64,000 bases of DNA from contig UQLL01000002.1 in NCBI GenBank assembly GCA_900541835.1, positions 62,001 to 126,000 on the forward strand. Direction: 5' to 3'. Numbering within the stretch: position 1 is the first letter of the stretch; the number at the start of each line of letters is the position of its first letter. Below are positions 7,635 to 17,284 of this stretch, one piece after another. The notes beneath the pieces were generated by a model, which saw only the letters and a list, made by a program, of their open reading frames with translations, made no database searches and had not been told where the DNA came from. The position numbers and the translations under genes were made by a program. Origin of the DNA: an uncultured Porphyromonadaceae bacterium. Lineage in GTDB: Bacteria > Bacteroidota > Bacteroidia > Bacteroidales > Muribaculaceae.

Positions 7635-7670
7635 GAAATGCCGCGTCTTCTTTGTAAAGAGCGGCATTTC
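7635..7670 (-). terminator. Terminator after the giant T9SS protein gene
   Basis: A perfect 10-bp stem (7635-7644 with 7661-7670) and a 16-nt loop lies 40 bases after the stop codon of the 2105-residue protein. The T-run that should follow is weak. Confidence 0.55.
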
Positions 7671-7709
7671 GTTGTGATTCGTTAATGAGTTTTACTCAAG
7701 TTGACAAGT

Positions 7710-10700
7710 CTACTTCTTAATAATCTTACGGGTTATGAGTCCCGACGAAGTATGGAGATGCAATATGTAAACACCCGGAGTCAGTCCTTGAGTCTGCAAA
7801 CGTACCTCGCCATCTTCACTCCCTTTCGCTGCATATATTTTGCCGTCAATACCATATAAAGTGGCATAAACGCTACCATTCCCTGTGAATATGTCGAGAT
7901 AATCGGCAAATGGTGTCGGTCCTATTCTGAACTGATTTGCGACAGAAGAAACGGAACCTCCCGAATCAAGTTGCACAGGCAACATAATATACTCTCTCCT
8001 TCCTTTTTGCACTCCCTGGATAAGTAATGTAAAAAGGGAATCCTTATCTGCCTCTACACGTATCATTCCATTTTGCACAGAAGCGCATCCGGAGTCACGC
8101 AATAATGATACCGATACATCTGCTTCCGAATCTTTGAAACTGAAATAGGGCATGGGGTTTATCCACAATGGACTTGTGTTGCCATTGGTTCGCGACAATA
8201 CCAGAGTGTCGGCCAGTCGGGCAGGACATTGGGAGCCTATACCGTCCAGGCAGACATAAGCGGGGGTTGTCAGACCGAACTGATTCTTCTTGGTTCCGGC
8301 AACTGAGAATGAAATTTTATGTATCGGCCCGAATGCCGAGAGGTCGAACCATTGCCATGAATCAATGACGTAATGGTTTCGGACATCCTCGTCGCGATAA
8401 TCGGCCAGATATATATCTTTCGTGATGCCTGAACCATTGGTACGGACTCCGGTCAGTGTCAGTCTGAACCAGTCGCCCTTTGTAAATCCACCTTCAATTG
8501 TACTCATGCCGTCGCCGTAAAGTACAGCTTCTTTAACCCAAGCGCTATTGTTGAGCCATATGCCGCGCATATCAATATCCGTCCCTGCTTTTGATACTTC
8601 GAAGGCGGTCTCTCCATAAGCCGGCTCAATGTAAGCCACGCCAAAAGTATTGGAATTACATGCGCCTCGTCCAGATGATGAATTAAATTGGTCCGGAAGA
8701 CTCAGATACCAGTCATCGCTCATCGACGAAACGGCAAATTTAGCCCAAGAACGATAGGCATGCATGTATAGATTCGGAAAGCGGAAGGAGCCGCTGTAGA
8801 CGGTCTGTTCAGTGTCGTAACCTTTGACAGTGTCTCCTATCCATATATCTTCCGGCTCCAGACACCAGTCCTCGAAAGTAGCAGGTCTTAGACTGTCTCC
8901 GGCTATTATTGTTGTATATGCAACGGCTTTTTTCAGGCGAGCGTCAGTCACTTCTACCCGAATACGCTGCGGATGATGAACCATAGACGACAATTGAGCG
9001 GATTCTCCAAGAAGCACGCCATTACAATCAGTCCAGCGGAACTTATATGGTGACTCTCCGCCTGATGCAACAGCTTCGACTGTGAAAGCGCCCTCCTCCG
9101 AACCGGACACTTCTGTAGGCACAATTAGTTTCAGTGGCGACAATGGACCGAGTTTATCAGGTGTTGTAAAGACTGAAGATGGGAATGTCGAACTTGTATC
9201 CCTATCTCCATCAGTCAACTTCATCCATGCTCGATAACGTGTGTCGGGTTGCAGGCCACCGATCACAATTCTGCGTTTAAAACCGGGACGCATGAGTACG
9301 GTATCCGATTGGGCAAATGCGGTTGCATCCGGATTTGAATCCGAGGCACGCACCACTGCAAGTTGCATTTTTGCATAATGTCGGCTTCCTGTTTCAATGG
9401 TTGCGGCTTCGGGTCCGCACCACACGACCTTGGGGGAGCCGGGTAAAGCCTCTGGTCCTCCCTCTGATGAGATATACTCGGTGCAACCCAGCGTGACACC
9501 GCTGAGGGGACGAGCAATACCAATCAAGTCTTCCGGGACATAGGGGAGCGACAATCCTGAGCGTAAATTGCCCGGTAACATGAGATCCGGTACAGAATCA
9601 GCTCGATATATCGGTTTCTCTCCAATCGAAGTTGGGAATAATGATTGCCATTGTTCAAAGCTGTATTGTCGAGAACCGGAAATTGCCGTCTTACCACTTT
9701 CGCTGTAAAATAAATTGTGTTGTATCGATTCTTTCCTGAATAACTCCTCGTGCTCTGATACAATAGAAGAACCGTTTACCGGACAGGCAAAAATGTTATT
9801 GACAAGCAAAGGAGAACCTGTATCGCCCAAAAATTCAACGGCCCTCGATGCAGATGATGCACTTGATAGCAAAATTGTATTGTTGGCCAGCACAGGTGTG
9901 CCACCGCACATATCGAATGCCATACCTCTCACGACACGGGTGTTGACGCGACCGTAAGTACATATTTCATTGTTTATCAACTTGGTGAGTGCTGATACTG
10001 CTCTCCACTTGATGCCTACGGATGTTTCATTATTGCCTACCGAAAACATATTGGCTTCAATCATATTTTCCTCCTCAAAGCCTACGTTTTCTATGCCGAT
10101 ATAGCTGTTGCCGGTATCGGCCAATCCTGCAAAACGACAATGTCGCACTGTACAGCGCACAGTTGTGTCGGCGAATAATATTCCCTTCTCAGCACCTGAG
10201 AAGACACAGTTGTCGAAGCAGATGTCGCTGCAGGCAGTGAGCGCGGCCGCTGCTTCCCAATCTTTTCCATTAAAGGATATGTTCTCAAAACGGATGCCTG
10301 AGGCGTGCATCATTACCAATGGAGCGGATACGGTATCCTGGCGTACAACAATATTTGCCGGAGACACAAGTACCTTTTCCGAACCGGGCATTCCCCTGAA
10401 AATAATCTTGTTTCTGTGTCCTGCACCCGGTATCGCATCTATCAGAATCTGTTCTGCCCAAACGCCCGGCATCACATTTATCACTACACTGTCCTCTACT
10501 CCGGTTGCCTGCATTTCATCAACCACTTCTTGGAAAGAGTGATAATCAGCTTCCTTAGTTTTTGAAAGCGTAAAGATTCCGGCAAGGCCTTTTCCTATTC
10601 GTCTGTCAACCAAACGACTTACAGTAGGCCTTAAGAAATTATGCCCATTTCTTACACCTGCAAGTCGGGTGGTAACATGGCGACCTCTCAAAGCATCAGG

Positions 10701-13700
10701 TGCAACATCGCAACTCAGCCATAAGTAGTGAACTCCGGCCCCTTCCAAAGTCAGTCCTTCCGTAGATATGGACAGATCCCGATTACTTCTTCCCACGCAT
10801 CGGTCTGTATAAAACCGATTGTCATGACCTGTATAATAAATCTTCAGGGAATCCACTTGGGCAGGGACGGAATCTTCTAACACAAGCGCATCTACCGGAA
10901 CAGAACCATAGTTTCCGTCCAGACTAATCGCTACCCTTAACAAGCCGTTGTCAAGGCTGCCGCGGTACATAAATTCTTTCGATGCGGATTCTGATTCTAC
11001 CTGTTCTATTGACAATGGAACTTGTTCTACCGGTTCAACAAGAATTTCCCAACCGTCAAATTTAGTTGAACTTTTCTTGCGAAGCTGAACAGTGAGGGAA
11101 CCTTGTGGATCATTACTGCGCAGGGGAGTCAAATTTTCGCATAAACCCCATAATAGTTTCCTCGGAGCCCCAGTAGTGTCTGTTCCATCGTATATGTAGA
11201 AATTATCGTTGGGGCTGATGTGGAAGTTGCGGAACGACAACCTTATAGCCTTATCGGCGGGAGGTGTAAACGTAATGCTTCCTTCTGATGCGGAAGTGCA
11301 TGGGCCGTCGGCGCCGCCGTCGTCATAAAAATATATCGGTTCCTTAACCTCGACTGCCTGATGTTTGCCTGTCATGCGGACAGTTCTGCGAATTTCGCGT
11401 TCACCATCCGGATCCGGATTTGTAACCGGAGGTAATTCGGATGTCGATTCTACAGCGACGAATGATACATCAAGCGTATCACCGCTATGGGCCTGCTCCG
11501 AGATGTCGCAGGCCACCCACAAATATGTCAGCCGTTCATTGAGTACCGCAGGATTCTGAAGATTTACCACGGTAGTTGATTGGATAGCAGAAGGGACAGC
11601 CGTGCCTATTAATACACGTTCAGATGAATCAAAATTTCGCTCATGACCTGTGGAGTATATTTTGATTGTATTTATATTAGCCTGCCCTCCTTTCAGGTTT
11701 AGAGCAAGCGAATTTATTACCGGAGGCTGGCCCGTCCCTTCCACAGTAAATGCTAATCCCGCAACCGGTTCGTCTATAGATCCGGGCTCCACCGCATGAT
11801 TGGTGGCGGTGAATCCTTCTATTGCCGATACAAAGGCCGGGCGTCCGTCCACTTCGTACACTCTGGCTCTGAAACCGGCCCCGTGTTCGCCACGATTGCC
11901 CATGGGATTGAAAAGGATTGTAAGTGCCCCGTCAGCTGAACTGCTGCGAATCGGTGTGCGGGGCCATGCTTCTTTGTTCTCTTTGCTGACCTGCCACAGG
12001 ACTTCGGCCAAAGGACTTGCTCCGTTGTAAATTCTGAAATATGGACCTACTATCGATGATACTTGAGGCCATGAGAGAATAAATTCATCAAGTGTCATCT
12101 CAACCTTAGCACCCTGTGTCGAGGGACGGAACGTTACAATTTGATTCCCCTCCTCCCCTTCATATCCATAGTAATCATTAGCCGGAGTCGAATTACAATA
12201 GCTCCATTGGTCGTAAAGGGTTATGTCTCCCCATCCCGGGACAGATCTATACTCATTGGCAACCGTCCGAATCGCACTGTCTCCTTCAAGTTCAGTCTTG
12301 GTATCTGTAAGAAGTGACATAAGTTTGCATCCGACGCTCTGTTTTCGTAAAGCACGCGGCGATACTTGCAAGGCAATAACAAAATAGTTGTCTCCCTCAC
12401 CGAGTTTTATGTTTTGCTCCGGTGAGAGTATGAGCATATTTTCATCATTTACTGTACAACGAGCTATTTCATGAGCTGCGCCTGTACGAGAGTCTGATCC
12501 GTATGAAAGAAGGCTTGCTCCGGTTACAATTCCCGGATTTCCTAAAGCTCGAGCTGTGAGGTTGTTAAGCTGTAAAGCCGGTGTGTTCTCTCTTGTATGA
12601 ATGTTGATTGCCAGTATCTTGGCTTCGCGGTCACCGGCGTTTACCGTGGCCGATGTTGCAACATCGACACTGACCTTGTCAACATACATGGGGGAAGGTT
12701 CATACAGGCTCAATAGAGCCTCGAAGCCTTGTGCCGGACGATAATACAGCGATTCGAACTTGACAGTCAGGGTGCCGTCGGTATCTGTGGAAGAAATCAT
12801 CCGGGGTTCATTTCTCTCGATTATTGCAATCAGATTGGCGGCTGTGGTATCCATACCGTTATACACCTTGATTTTATCGGCGTTTCCGGCTGCGATTGCC
12901 TGTTGTGAAGTGTAGAGTGCCAGTTTAGTGAAGTCAATACGCACTTTTTTGCCGGGCACTCCGGGTACGAAGTGAGCTGTCCCGCTGAAGTATTGCTTAT
13001 ACGGATTGTCCGGCCCTCCATCATCATAAAAATTTCGGGGCCAGTCTTCAAGCACATAAGTATGATCACCCGGCTCCATGGGCAACATATTTTTAAGAAT
13101 CATCACTGCCGGTGGCGAGACAGGGGTGATAATACGTTCGGTACCGTCGATAACTGCCGACACGAGCGAAGCGTCGAGTGTGGTTTCGGGAAGTCCTGAA
13201 TCCATTATGTTTCCCCGAAGAGAAAAATAATTACTGCCTCCGGCCAGTGTCATATCTCCTTCAAAAGTCAGTCGCGTTTTACCACGCATATAGACGCTTC
13301 CCATTAAAACAGCACCTTTGGGTTCACGTGAACTCCCCTGGTATTCACACCTTATATTTTCCAGCATTTCCGGACTGAGCGTGCCGTCCAGTTCAAATAC
13401 CAGACGCGTCAGATGCATAGGATTGATGCCTCCGGTCGTTTTTACATCCACTGCGAGCAGCTCTAAATCGCGCAGAGAGGGATAGACATCATCGGTTCTG
13501 TCTTGAATCCCCCGTATGCCCTCAAGCGTCATCACACTGCCGGCGTCAGTTGTTAACAAAGCCTCCCAACCTGTCCCTGTTTCATAGTAGGTTGGACAAT
13601 AATAGAGCACTGAACAAACTCCGGAAGGAAATGTAAACGTGCCTTGACGACCGTTGGTGATATCTGCAAGATATCCTGTTGGAACTTCTTTTTTCCATCC

Positions 13701-14027
13701 GTCAGGAGAGCCTGTGACACCTCCCGCATAACGGCAGTCTCCCTCATATATAAATATATGGGTGAGATAGTGAGAGAAATTCACAGGGGATTGAAAAGTC
13801 AGAGTCAGAGACTCGCCCTCATTGGCAGCTTTGAATATTTTATACCCTGTAACAGCGGTTTTTGTCTTGCCATTCGGGCCTCCATTGTCATAAAAGAGCA
13901 ACGGGCCTTCCACCTCTTTGGTGCCCTGATATCCGTCTACCGGACTCATGACATATGTGGGCGGGGCGGACACCGCCGCAAGTGCTAATGAAATTGTGAG
14001 GAGAAAGGTAAGAAGTCGTGTATTCAT
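7710..14027 (-). CDS. Giant T9SS-secreted multidomain surface protein under B12-riboswitch control
   Basis: 2105 residues. A signal peptide (residues 1-21) is followed by about four CUB-like domains, each starting near an FYDNGGPNGK or FYDDGG motif (about residues 45, 335 and 905, plus a diverged one near 600). Between them lie domains like the N-terminal domain of BNR-repeat neuraminidases (LKIYYTGHDNRFYT; IKIYSTGHERNFDSSERV). About residues 1190-1480 look like a right-handed beta-helix (FENISFNGKDWEAAAALTA). A PKD-like domain, a DUF4465-like domain (TFEDWCLEPEDIW; DWYLSLP) and a type A T9SS sorting domain (PTPFADYLDIF to TRKIIKK) end the protein. Base composition is clearly more AT-rich than the neighbours, suggesting transfer. 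The function is unknown; the domains suggest surface binding of glycan or protein. Confidence 0.85.
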   Translation of the reverse strand: MNTRLLTFLLTISLALAAVSAPPTYVMSPVDGYQGTKEVEGPLLFYDNGGPNGKTKTAVTGYKIFKAANEGESLTLTFQSPVNFSHYLTHIFIYEGDCRYAGGVTGSPDGWKKEVPTGYLADITNGRQGTFTFPSGVCSVLYYCPTYYETGTGWEALLTTDAGSVMTLEGIRGIQDRTDDVYPSLRDLELLAVDVKTTGGINPMHLTRLVFELDGTLSPEMLENIRCEYQGSSREPKGAVLMGSVYMRGKTRLTFEGDMTLAGGSNYFSLRGNIMDSGLPETTLDASLVSAVIDGTERIITPVSPPAVMILKNMLPMEPGDHTYVLEDWPRNFYDDGGPDNPYKQYFSGTAHFVPGVPGKKVRIDFTKLALYTSQQAIAAGNADKIKVYNGMDTTAANLIAIIERNEPRMISSTDTDGTLTVKFESLYYRPAQGFEALLSLYEPSPMYVDKVSVDVATSATVNAGDREAKILAINIHTRENTPALQLNNLTARALGNPGIVTGASLLSYGSDSRTGAAHEIARCTVNDENMLILSPEQNIKLGEGDNYFVIALQVSPRALRKQSVGCKLMSLLTDTKTELEGDSAIRTVANEYRSVPGWGDITLYDQWSYCNSTPANDYYGYEGEEGNQIVTFRPSTQGAKVEMTLDEFILSWPQVSSIVGPYFRIYNGASPLAEVLWQVSKENKEAWPRTPIRSSSADGALTILFNPMGNRGEHGAGFRARVYEVDGRPAFVSAIEGFTATNHAVEPGSIDEPVAGLAFTVEGTGQPPVINSLALNLKGGQANINTIKIYSTGHERNFDSSERVLIGTAVPSAIQSTTVVNLQNPAVLNERLTYLWVACDISEQAHSGDTLDVSFVAVESTSELPPVTNPDPDGEREIRRTVRMTGKHQAVEVKEPIYFYDDGGADGPCTSASEGSITFTPPADKAIRLSFRNFHISPNDNFYIYDGTDTTGAPRKLLWGLCENLTPLRSNDPQGSLTVQLRKKSSTKFDGWEILVEPVEQVPLSIEQVESESASKEFMYRGSLDNGLLRVAISLDGNYGSVPVDALVLEDSVPAQVDSLKIYYTGHDNRFYTDRCVGRSNRDLSISTEGLTLEGAGVHYLWLSCDVAPDALRGRHVTTRLAGVRNGHNFLRPTVSRLVDRRIGKGLAGIFTLSKTKEADYHSFQEVVDEMQATGVEDSVVINVMPGVWAEQILIDAIPGAGHRNKIIFRGMPGSEKVLVSPANIVVRQDTVSAPLVMMHASGIRFENISFNGKDWEAAAALTACSDICFDNCVFSGAEKGILFADTTVRCTVRHCRFAGLADTGNSYIGIENVGFEEENMIEANMFSVGNNETSVGIKWRAVSALTKLINNEICTYGRVNTRVVRGMAFDMCGGTPVLANNTILLSSASSASRAVEFLGDTGSPLLVNNIFACPVNGSSIVSEHEELFRKESIQHNLFYSESGKTAISGSRQYSFEQWQSLFPTSIGEKPIYRADSVPDLMLPGNLRSGLSLPYVPEDLIGIARPLSGVTLGCTEYISSEGGPEALPGSPKVVWCGPEAATIETGSRHYAKMQLAVVRASDSNPDATAFAQSDTVLMRPGFKRRIVIGGLQPDTRYRAWMKLTDGDRDTSSTFPSSVFTTPDKLGPLSPLKLIVPTEVSGSEEGAFTVEAVASGGESPYKFRWTDCNGVLLGESAQLSSMVHHPQRIRVEVTDARLKKAVAYTTIIAGDSLRPATFEDWCLEPEDIWIGDTVKGYDTEQTVYSGSFRFPNLYMHAYRSWAKFAVSSMSDDWYLSLPDQFNSSSGRGACNSNTFGVAYIEPAYGETAFEVSKAGTDIDMRGIWLNNSAWVKEAVLYGDGMSTIEGGFTKGDWFRLTLTGVRTNGSGITKDIYLADYRDEDVRNHYVIDSWQWFDLSAFGPIHKISFSVAGTKKNQFGLTTPAYVCLDGIGSQCPARLADTLVLSRTNGNTSPLWINPMPYFSFKDSEADVSVSLLRDSGCASVQNGMIRVEADKDSLFTLLIQGVQKGRREYIMLPVQLDSGGSVSSVANQFRIGPTPFADYLDIFTGNGSVYATLYGIDGKIYAAKGSEDGEVRLQTQGLTPGVYILHLHTSSGLITRKIIKK

Positions 14028-14190
14028 GGTTCAAACGATTGATTGTGAATTTTTGCCAAATTACCCGCCTGAACCTTGAGATTGAGCCAAAACCGAAAAG
14101 TATATCATGAACCGGACACGCAACATAACGTCCCGGCATATGATTGCAACCGGAATGCATCCTCAACCTTAACTTCCGAAGGCGGATACG

Positions 14191-14218
14191 AACGGATATG
14201 CAAATCTGCATATCCGTT
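14191..14218 (-). promoter_or_regulatory. Hairpin abutting the cobalamin riboswitch
   Basis: A 12-bp perfect stem (14191-14202 with 14207-14218) with a 4-nt loop begins directly after riboswitch helix P1 on the minus strand. It may be the expression platform; no T-run follows, so intrinsic termination is not obvious. Confidence 0.5.
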
Positions 14219-14406
14219 GAAACAGGCAGGTCTTCTGGCTTATCCCTGACTCTCGTCGGCCTTCCCATGTTCTGCACAGTGGCCTTTGAATTTAACGACA
14301 GCTTCAGACAGGAATCACAGCAGCGGAAACTGCAGCCGATTTTCACGGCTTTCCCTATAGGGCTTAATGTTGGCGATAAATCGCCAACATCCCGGCACCT
14401 GTTTCG
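14219..14406 (-). promoter_or_regulatory. Cobalamin (adenosylcobalamin-type) riboswitch
   Basis: On the minus strand the 3' part reads AAGCCAGAAGACCTGCC (14241-14225), the B12-box hallmark, and the 5' part ACAGGTGCC (14402-14394). The P1 helix pairs GAAACAGG with CCTGTTTC at the two ends. Conserved inner pieces GGGAAAGCCGTGAAAATCGG and GCCACTGTGC are in the expected order. The long hairpin ATGTTGGCGA/TCGCCAACAT is a peripheral arm. The only gene downstream in this direction is the 2105-residue secreted protein, whose ATG is about 190 nt after the riboswitch. Confidence 0.92.
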
Positions 14407-14411
14407 GAGTG

Positions 14412-14419
14412 CAAAGTTA
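14412..14419 (-). promoter_or_regulatory. -7 promoter element upstream of the riboswitch
   Basis: Minus strand TAACTTTG ends six bases before the riboswitch P1 helix, which places the transcription start just ahead of the aptamer. A -33 TTTG is not evident. Confidence 0.55.
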
Positions 14420-14462
14420 CAAAAATTCCTTGGTATATAGAGCCATTTTCAGCAAATATTGT

Positions 14463-14470
14463 TAATTTTG
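14463..14470 (+). promoter_or_regulatory. -7 promoter element for lysC
   Basis: TAATTTTG followed by C, 25 nt upstream of the lysC ATG. It is divergent from the riboswitch promoter, and no clear -33 element is seen. Confidence 0.5.
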
Positions 14471-14495
14471 CACTCGTATTAAGCCAGACTGACTA

Positions 14496-15872
14496 ATGAA
14501 GGTACTGAAATTCGGAGGCACGAGCGTAGGCACAGCGGCGGCCATGGGCAACCTCAGGGATATTGTCGAGGGGCTGTCAGAGCCTGCCGTTGTGGTGGTT
14601 TCGGCTCTCGGAGGCGTCACCGACAAGCTCATAGAGACGGCCAACCTGGCTGCCTCCGGCGACGAGTCCTACCGTGAGCGAATCGCCGGACTGCGCGGCC
14701 GCCATGCTGCCATGATCGAGGAGATGGTGCTCCCGCAATACCGCGACCAGACGCATGCCTTCGCCACCGAGATGCTCGGCCAGCTCGGCGACATCTGCCG
14801 CGGACTCTCGCTGGTGGGCGAGCTTACGGAAAGGAGCCTGAGCATGATCGTGGCTTTCGGCGAACGCATCAGCTCCCGCATCGTGGCCGGTGCCATCAGG
14901 GGCGCCCGGCACCTCGACTCGCTGGCTCTGATAAAGACCGAACGACGTTTCGGACGCAACATAGCCGACGCCCCTCTCACCTCGCAGCTGCTGAGGGAGG
15001 GGATAGGGGAGCTGAAGGCAGGCGAGCCGGTGGTTATGGGGGGCTTCATCAGCCGTGACCGCGACACTCGCCAGATCACCAACCTCGGCCGAGGTGGCAG
15101 CGACTACACCGCCGCACTGGCGGCAGCCGCCATCGGTGCCGATGTGCTCGAGATATGGACCGACGTGGACGGATTCATGACCGCCGACCCGCGCGTCATC
15201 CCTGGCGCCAAGGTGCTTGGCGAGCTCTCCTTCGTGGAGAGCATGGAGCTCTGTTCTTTCGGCGCCAAAGTCATCTACCCTCCCACCATCTACCCCGTCT
15301 TCGAGCGGGGCATACCGATAAGGATTCTCAACACTTTCAACCCCACCGCCCCGGGCACGTTAATCTCCGACCACAGCTCCACGCAGAAGCAGCAGCAGGT
15401 GCACGGCCTCTCCTCCATGAAGGGATGCGTGCTCGTGCAGGTCAAGGGCGAGAGCATCGCCGGAATGTCCGACAGCAACTCGCGCATCTTCAACACCCTG
15501 GGCAAGAGGGGCGTCAGCGTGCTGCTGGTCAACCGTCGCTCTCCGGCTGCCACCGTCTCCTTCGCCGTCCGCGGCTCCGACGGCCAGGCCGCAGTAGATG
15601 AATTGCACCACGAGTTCGCTCCCGAGCTCACCGACGGCTCCGTAAGCGCCATCGAGACCCACGAGGGAGTGGAGGTGGTGGCAGTGGTAGGGGAGAACAT
15701 CGGCGACAGCTTCGCCATCCGCTCCCGCATCTTCAACACCTTGGAGGACAACGGCATCCCCCTGCTGGCAAGTGCCTTTGGCACCTCGCTGACAACGGTC
15801 AGCTTCGTAACCCCCGCAGGTATGGCCAACCAGGCCATAACCCTACTCCACCACGAACTGGTGGAGAACTAA
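14496..15872 (+). CDS. lysC: Aspartate kinase (monofunctional)
   Basis: 458 residues. It catalyses the first step of the Lys/Thr/Met pathway, phosphorylating aspartate. The N-terminal amino-acid kinase signature KFGGTSVG is at residues 5-12, with the substrate loop FISRDRDTRQITNLGRGGSD and EIWTDVDGFMTADPRVI further on. Two ACT-like regulatory domains occupy about residues 300-455 (GCVLVQVKGESIAGMSDSNS; VVAVVGENIGDSFAIRSRIF). The gene is not fused to homoserine dehydrogenase. The kinase sequence resembles the ThrA kinase half, so feedback by threonine is possible, but that is an inference. Confidence 0.92.
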   Translation: MKVLKFGGTSVGTAAAMGNLRDIVEGLSEPAVVVVSALGGVTDKLIETANLAASGDESYRERIAGLRGRHAAMIEEMVLPQYRDQTHAFATEMLGQLGDICRGLSLVGELTERSLSMIVAFGERISSRIVAGAIRGARHLDSLALIKTERRFGRNIADAPLTSQLLREGIGELKAGEPVVMGGFISRDRDTRQITNLGRGGSDYTAALAAAAIGADVLEIWTDVDGFMTADPRVIPGAKVLGELSFVESMELCSFGAKVIYPPTIYPVFERGIPIRILNTFNPTAPGTLISDHSSTQKQQQVHGLSSMKGCVLVQVKGESIAGMSDSNSRIFNTLGKRGVSVLLVNRRSPAATVSFAVRGSDGQAAVDELHHEFAPELTDGSVSAIETHEGVEVVAVVGENIGDSFAIRSRIFNTLEDNGIPLLASAFGTSLTTVSFVTPAGMANQAITLLHHELVEN

Positions 15873-15881
15873 CACACCCAA

Positions 15882-15905
15882 CCCTCAACTACAGACTCTC
15901 AGCTA
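15882..15905 (+). repeat. Heptamer repeat run between lysC and hisS
   Basis: CCCTCAACTACAGACTCTCAGC, two to three degenerate CTCTCAA units, filling most of the 38-nt gap between the two genes. Confidence 0.5.
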
Positions 15906-15910
15906 AGACA

Positions 15911-17284
15911 ATGGCACAGAAACCCGGCATACCCAAAGGCACACGCGACTTCTCCCCCGTGGAGATGGCACGCCGCAACTATATCTTCGACACCATCCGC
16001 TCCGCCTTCCATCTCTTCGGCTACGCCCAAATCGAGACCCCGTCGATGGAGAACCTCTCCACCCTCATGGGCAAGTACGGAGACGAGGGCGACAAGCTGT
16101 TATACAAGGTGCTCAACAGCGGCGACTTCCTCAAGGGGATAAGCGCCGACGACATCCAGGCCGAAAGCCTCGGCAAGCTCGCGGCAAGAATGTGCGAAAA
16201 AGGCCTGCGCTACGACCTCACGGTGCCCTTCGCCCGCTTCGTGGTACAGCACCGCAACGACCTCCAGCTCCCCTTCAAGCGCTTCCAGATGCAGCCAGTG
16301 TGGCGTGCCGACCGCCCCCAAAAGGGCCGCTACCGCGAGTTCTACCAGTGCGACGCCGATGTGGTGGGCAGCGACTCCCTGCTCAACGAGGTAGAGCTCC
16401 TCTCACTGCTCGACTACGTCTACGTCAAGCTCGGAATCAATACCCTCATCAAGCTCAACAACCGCAAGGTTCTGGCAGGCATCGCCGAGACCGTGGGCGA
16501 GCCGGAGCGCCTGACCGACATCACCGTGGCCATCGACAAGATCGACAAAATCGGCCTGGAGAACGTGGAGGCCGAGATGAAGGAGAAGGGCGTGCGCGAG
16601 GAGAGTATCGTACGCCTTCGTCCGCTGTTGCGGCTCAATGGCTCCAACGCCGACAAGCTCGCGTTCCTCCGCGACTTCCTCGGCGACAGCGAGGAGGGCA
16701 TGAAGGGAGTCGAAGAGATGGAATACGTGCTTGGAACGATTCCAGCTGACACGCATTCCGAAGTCGAGGTGGACGTGGCCCTGGCACGCGGCCTCAACTA
16801 CTACACCGGCACCATAATCGAGGTGAAGGCCCTCGACTCGTCCATAGGCAGCATCAGCGGCGGCGGACGCTATGACAACCTCACGGGCGTGTTCGGCCTG
16901 CCCGGCCTCTCCGGCGTGGGTGTCAGCTTCGGCGCCGACCGCATCTACGACGTGCTGCTGGAGAAGGACCTCTTCCCCGCCGAACTCGGCGCCGCACCCT
17001 CGGTCATGCTCGCCAACCTGGGCGGGAAGGAGGCGGCACAGGCCATGAAGCTCGTAGGCGAACTCCGCCTCGAGGGAGTGAGCGCAATCCTCTATCCCGA
17101 CAGCACGAAAATGAAGAAGCAGATGGCTTACGCCAACGCCCTCGGCATCCCACTGGTGGGAATCATCGGCGACCGCGAACTTGCGGAGGGTGTGATCAGC
17201 CTCAAGGATATGCGGACGGGAGACCAGAATACGCTGCCGTTCAATACTTTCACTGAAAAAGTTAAAGAGCTGCTCAAGATATGA
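15911..17284 (+). CDS. hisS: Histidine-tRNA ligase
   Basis: 457 residues, a class II synthetase that charges tRNA-His. The start KPGIPKGTRDFSPVEM is the standard HisRS beginning. Motif 2 appears as FQMQPVWRADRPQKGRYREF, and the histidine-specific loop as ALARGLNYYTGTIIEV with SGGGRYDNLTGVFG. The C-terminal anticodon-binding domain occupies about residues 360-457 (ISLKDMRTGDQNTLPF). Its stop overlaps the ATG of the binding-protein gene (ATGA), tying hisS and the importer into one transcript. Confidence 0.96.
   Translation: MAQKPGIPKGTRDFSPVEMARRNYIFDTIRSAFHLFGYAQIETPSMENLSTLMGKYGDEGDKLLYKVLNSGDFLKGISADDIQAESLGKLAARMCEKGLRYDLTVPFARFVVQHRNDLQLPFKRFQMQPVWRADRPQKGRYREFYQCDADVVGSDSLLNEVELLSLLDYVYVKLGINTLIKLNNRKVLAGIAETVGEPERLTDITVAIDKIDKIGLENVEAEMKEKGVREESIVRLRPLLRLNGSNADKLAFLRDFLGDSEEGMKGVEEMEYVLGTIPADTHSEVEVDVALARGLNYYTGTIIEVKALDSSIGSISGGGRYDNLTGVFGLPGLSGVGVSFGADRIYDVLLEKDLFPAELGAAPSVMLANLGGKEAAQAMKLVGELRLEGVSAILYPDSTKMKKQMAYANALGIPLVGIIGDRELAEGVISLKDMRTGDQNTLPFNTFTEKVKELLKI

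Noticed and set aside
13888..14346. A 152-codon minus-strand frame across the riboswitch and the start of the giant
   Set aside because: It overlaps the riboswitch aptamer and the signal peptide of the giant and has no recognisable domain.
14028..14495. The riboswitch as a regulator of lysC
   Set aside because: The conserved B12 box and its promoter are on the minus strand, while lysC is on the plus strand with its own -7 box downstream of the aptamer.
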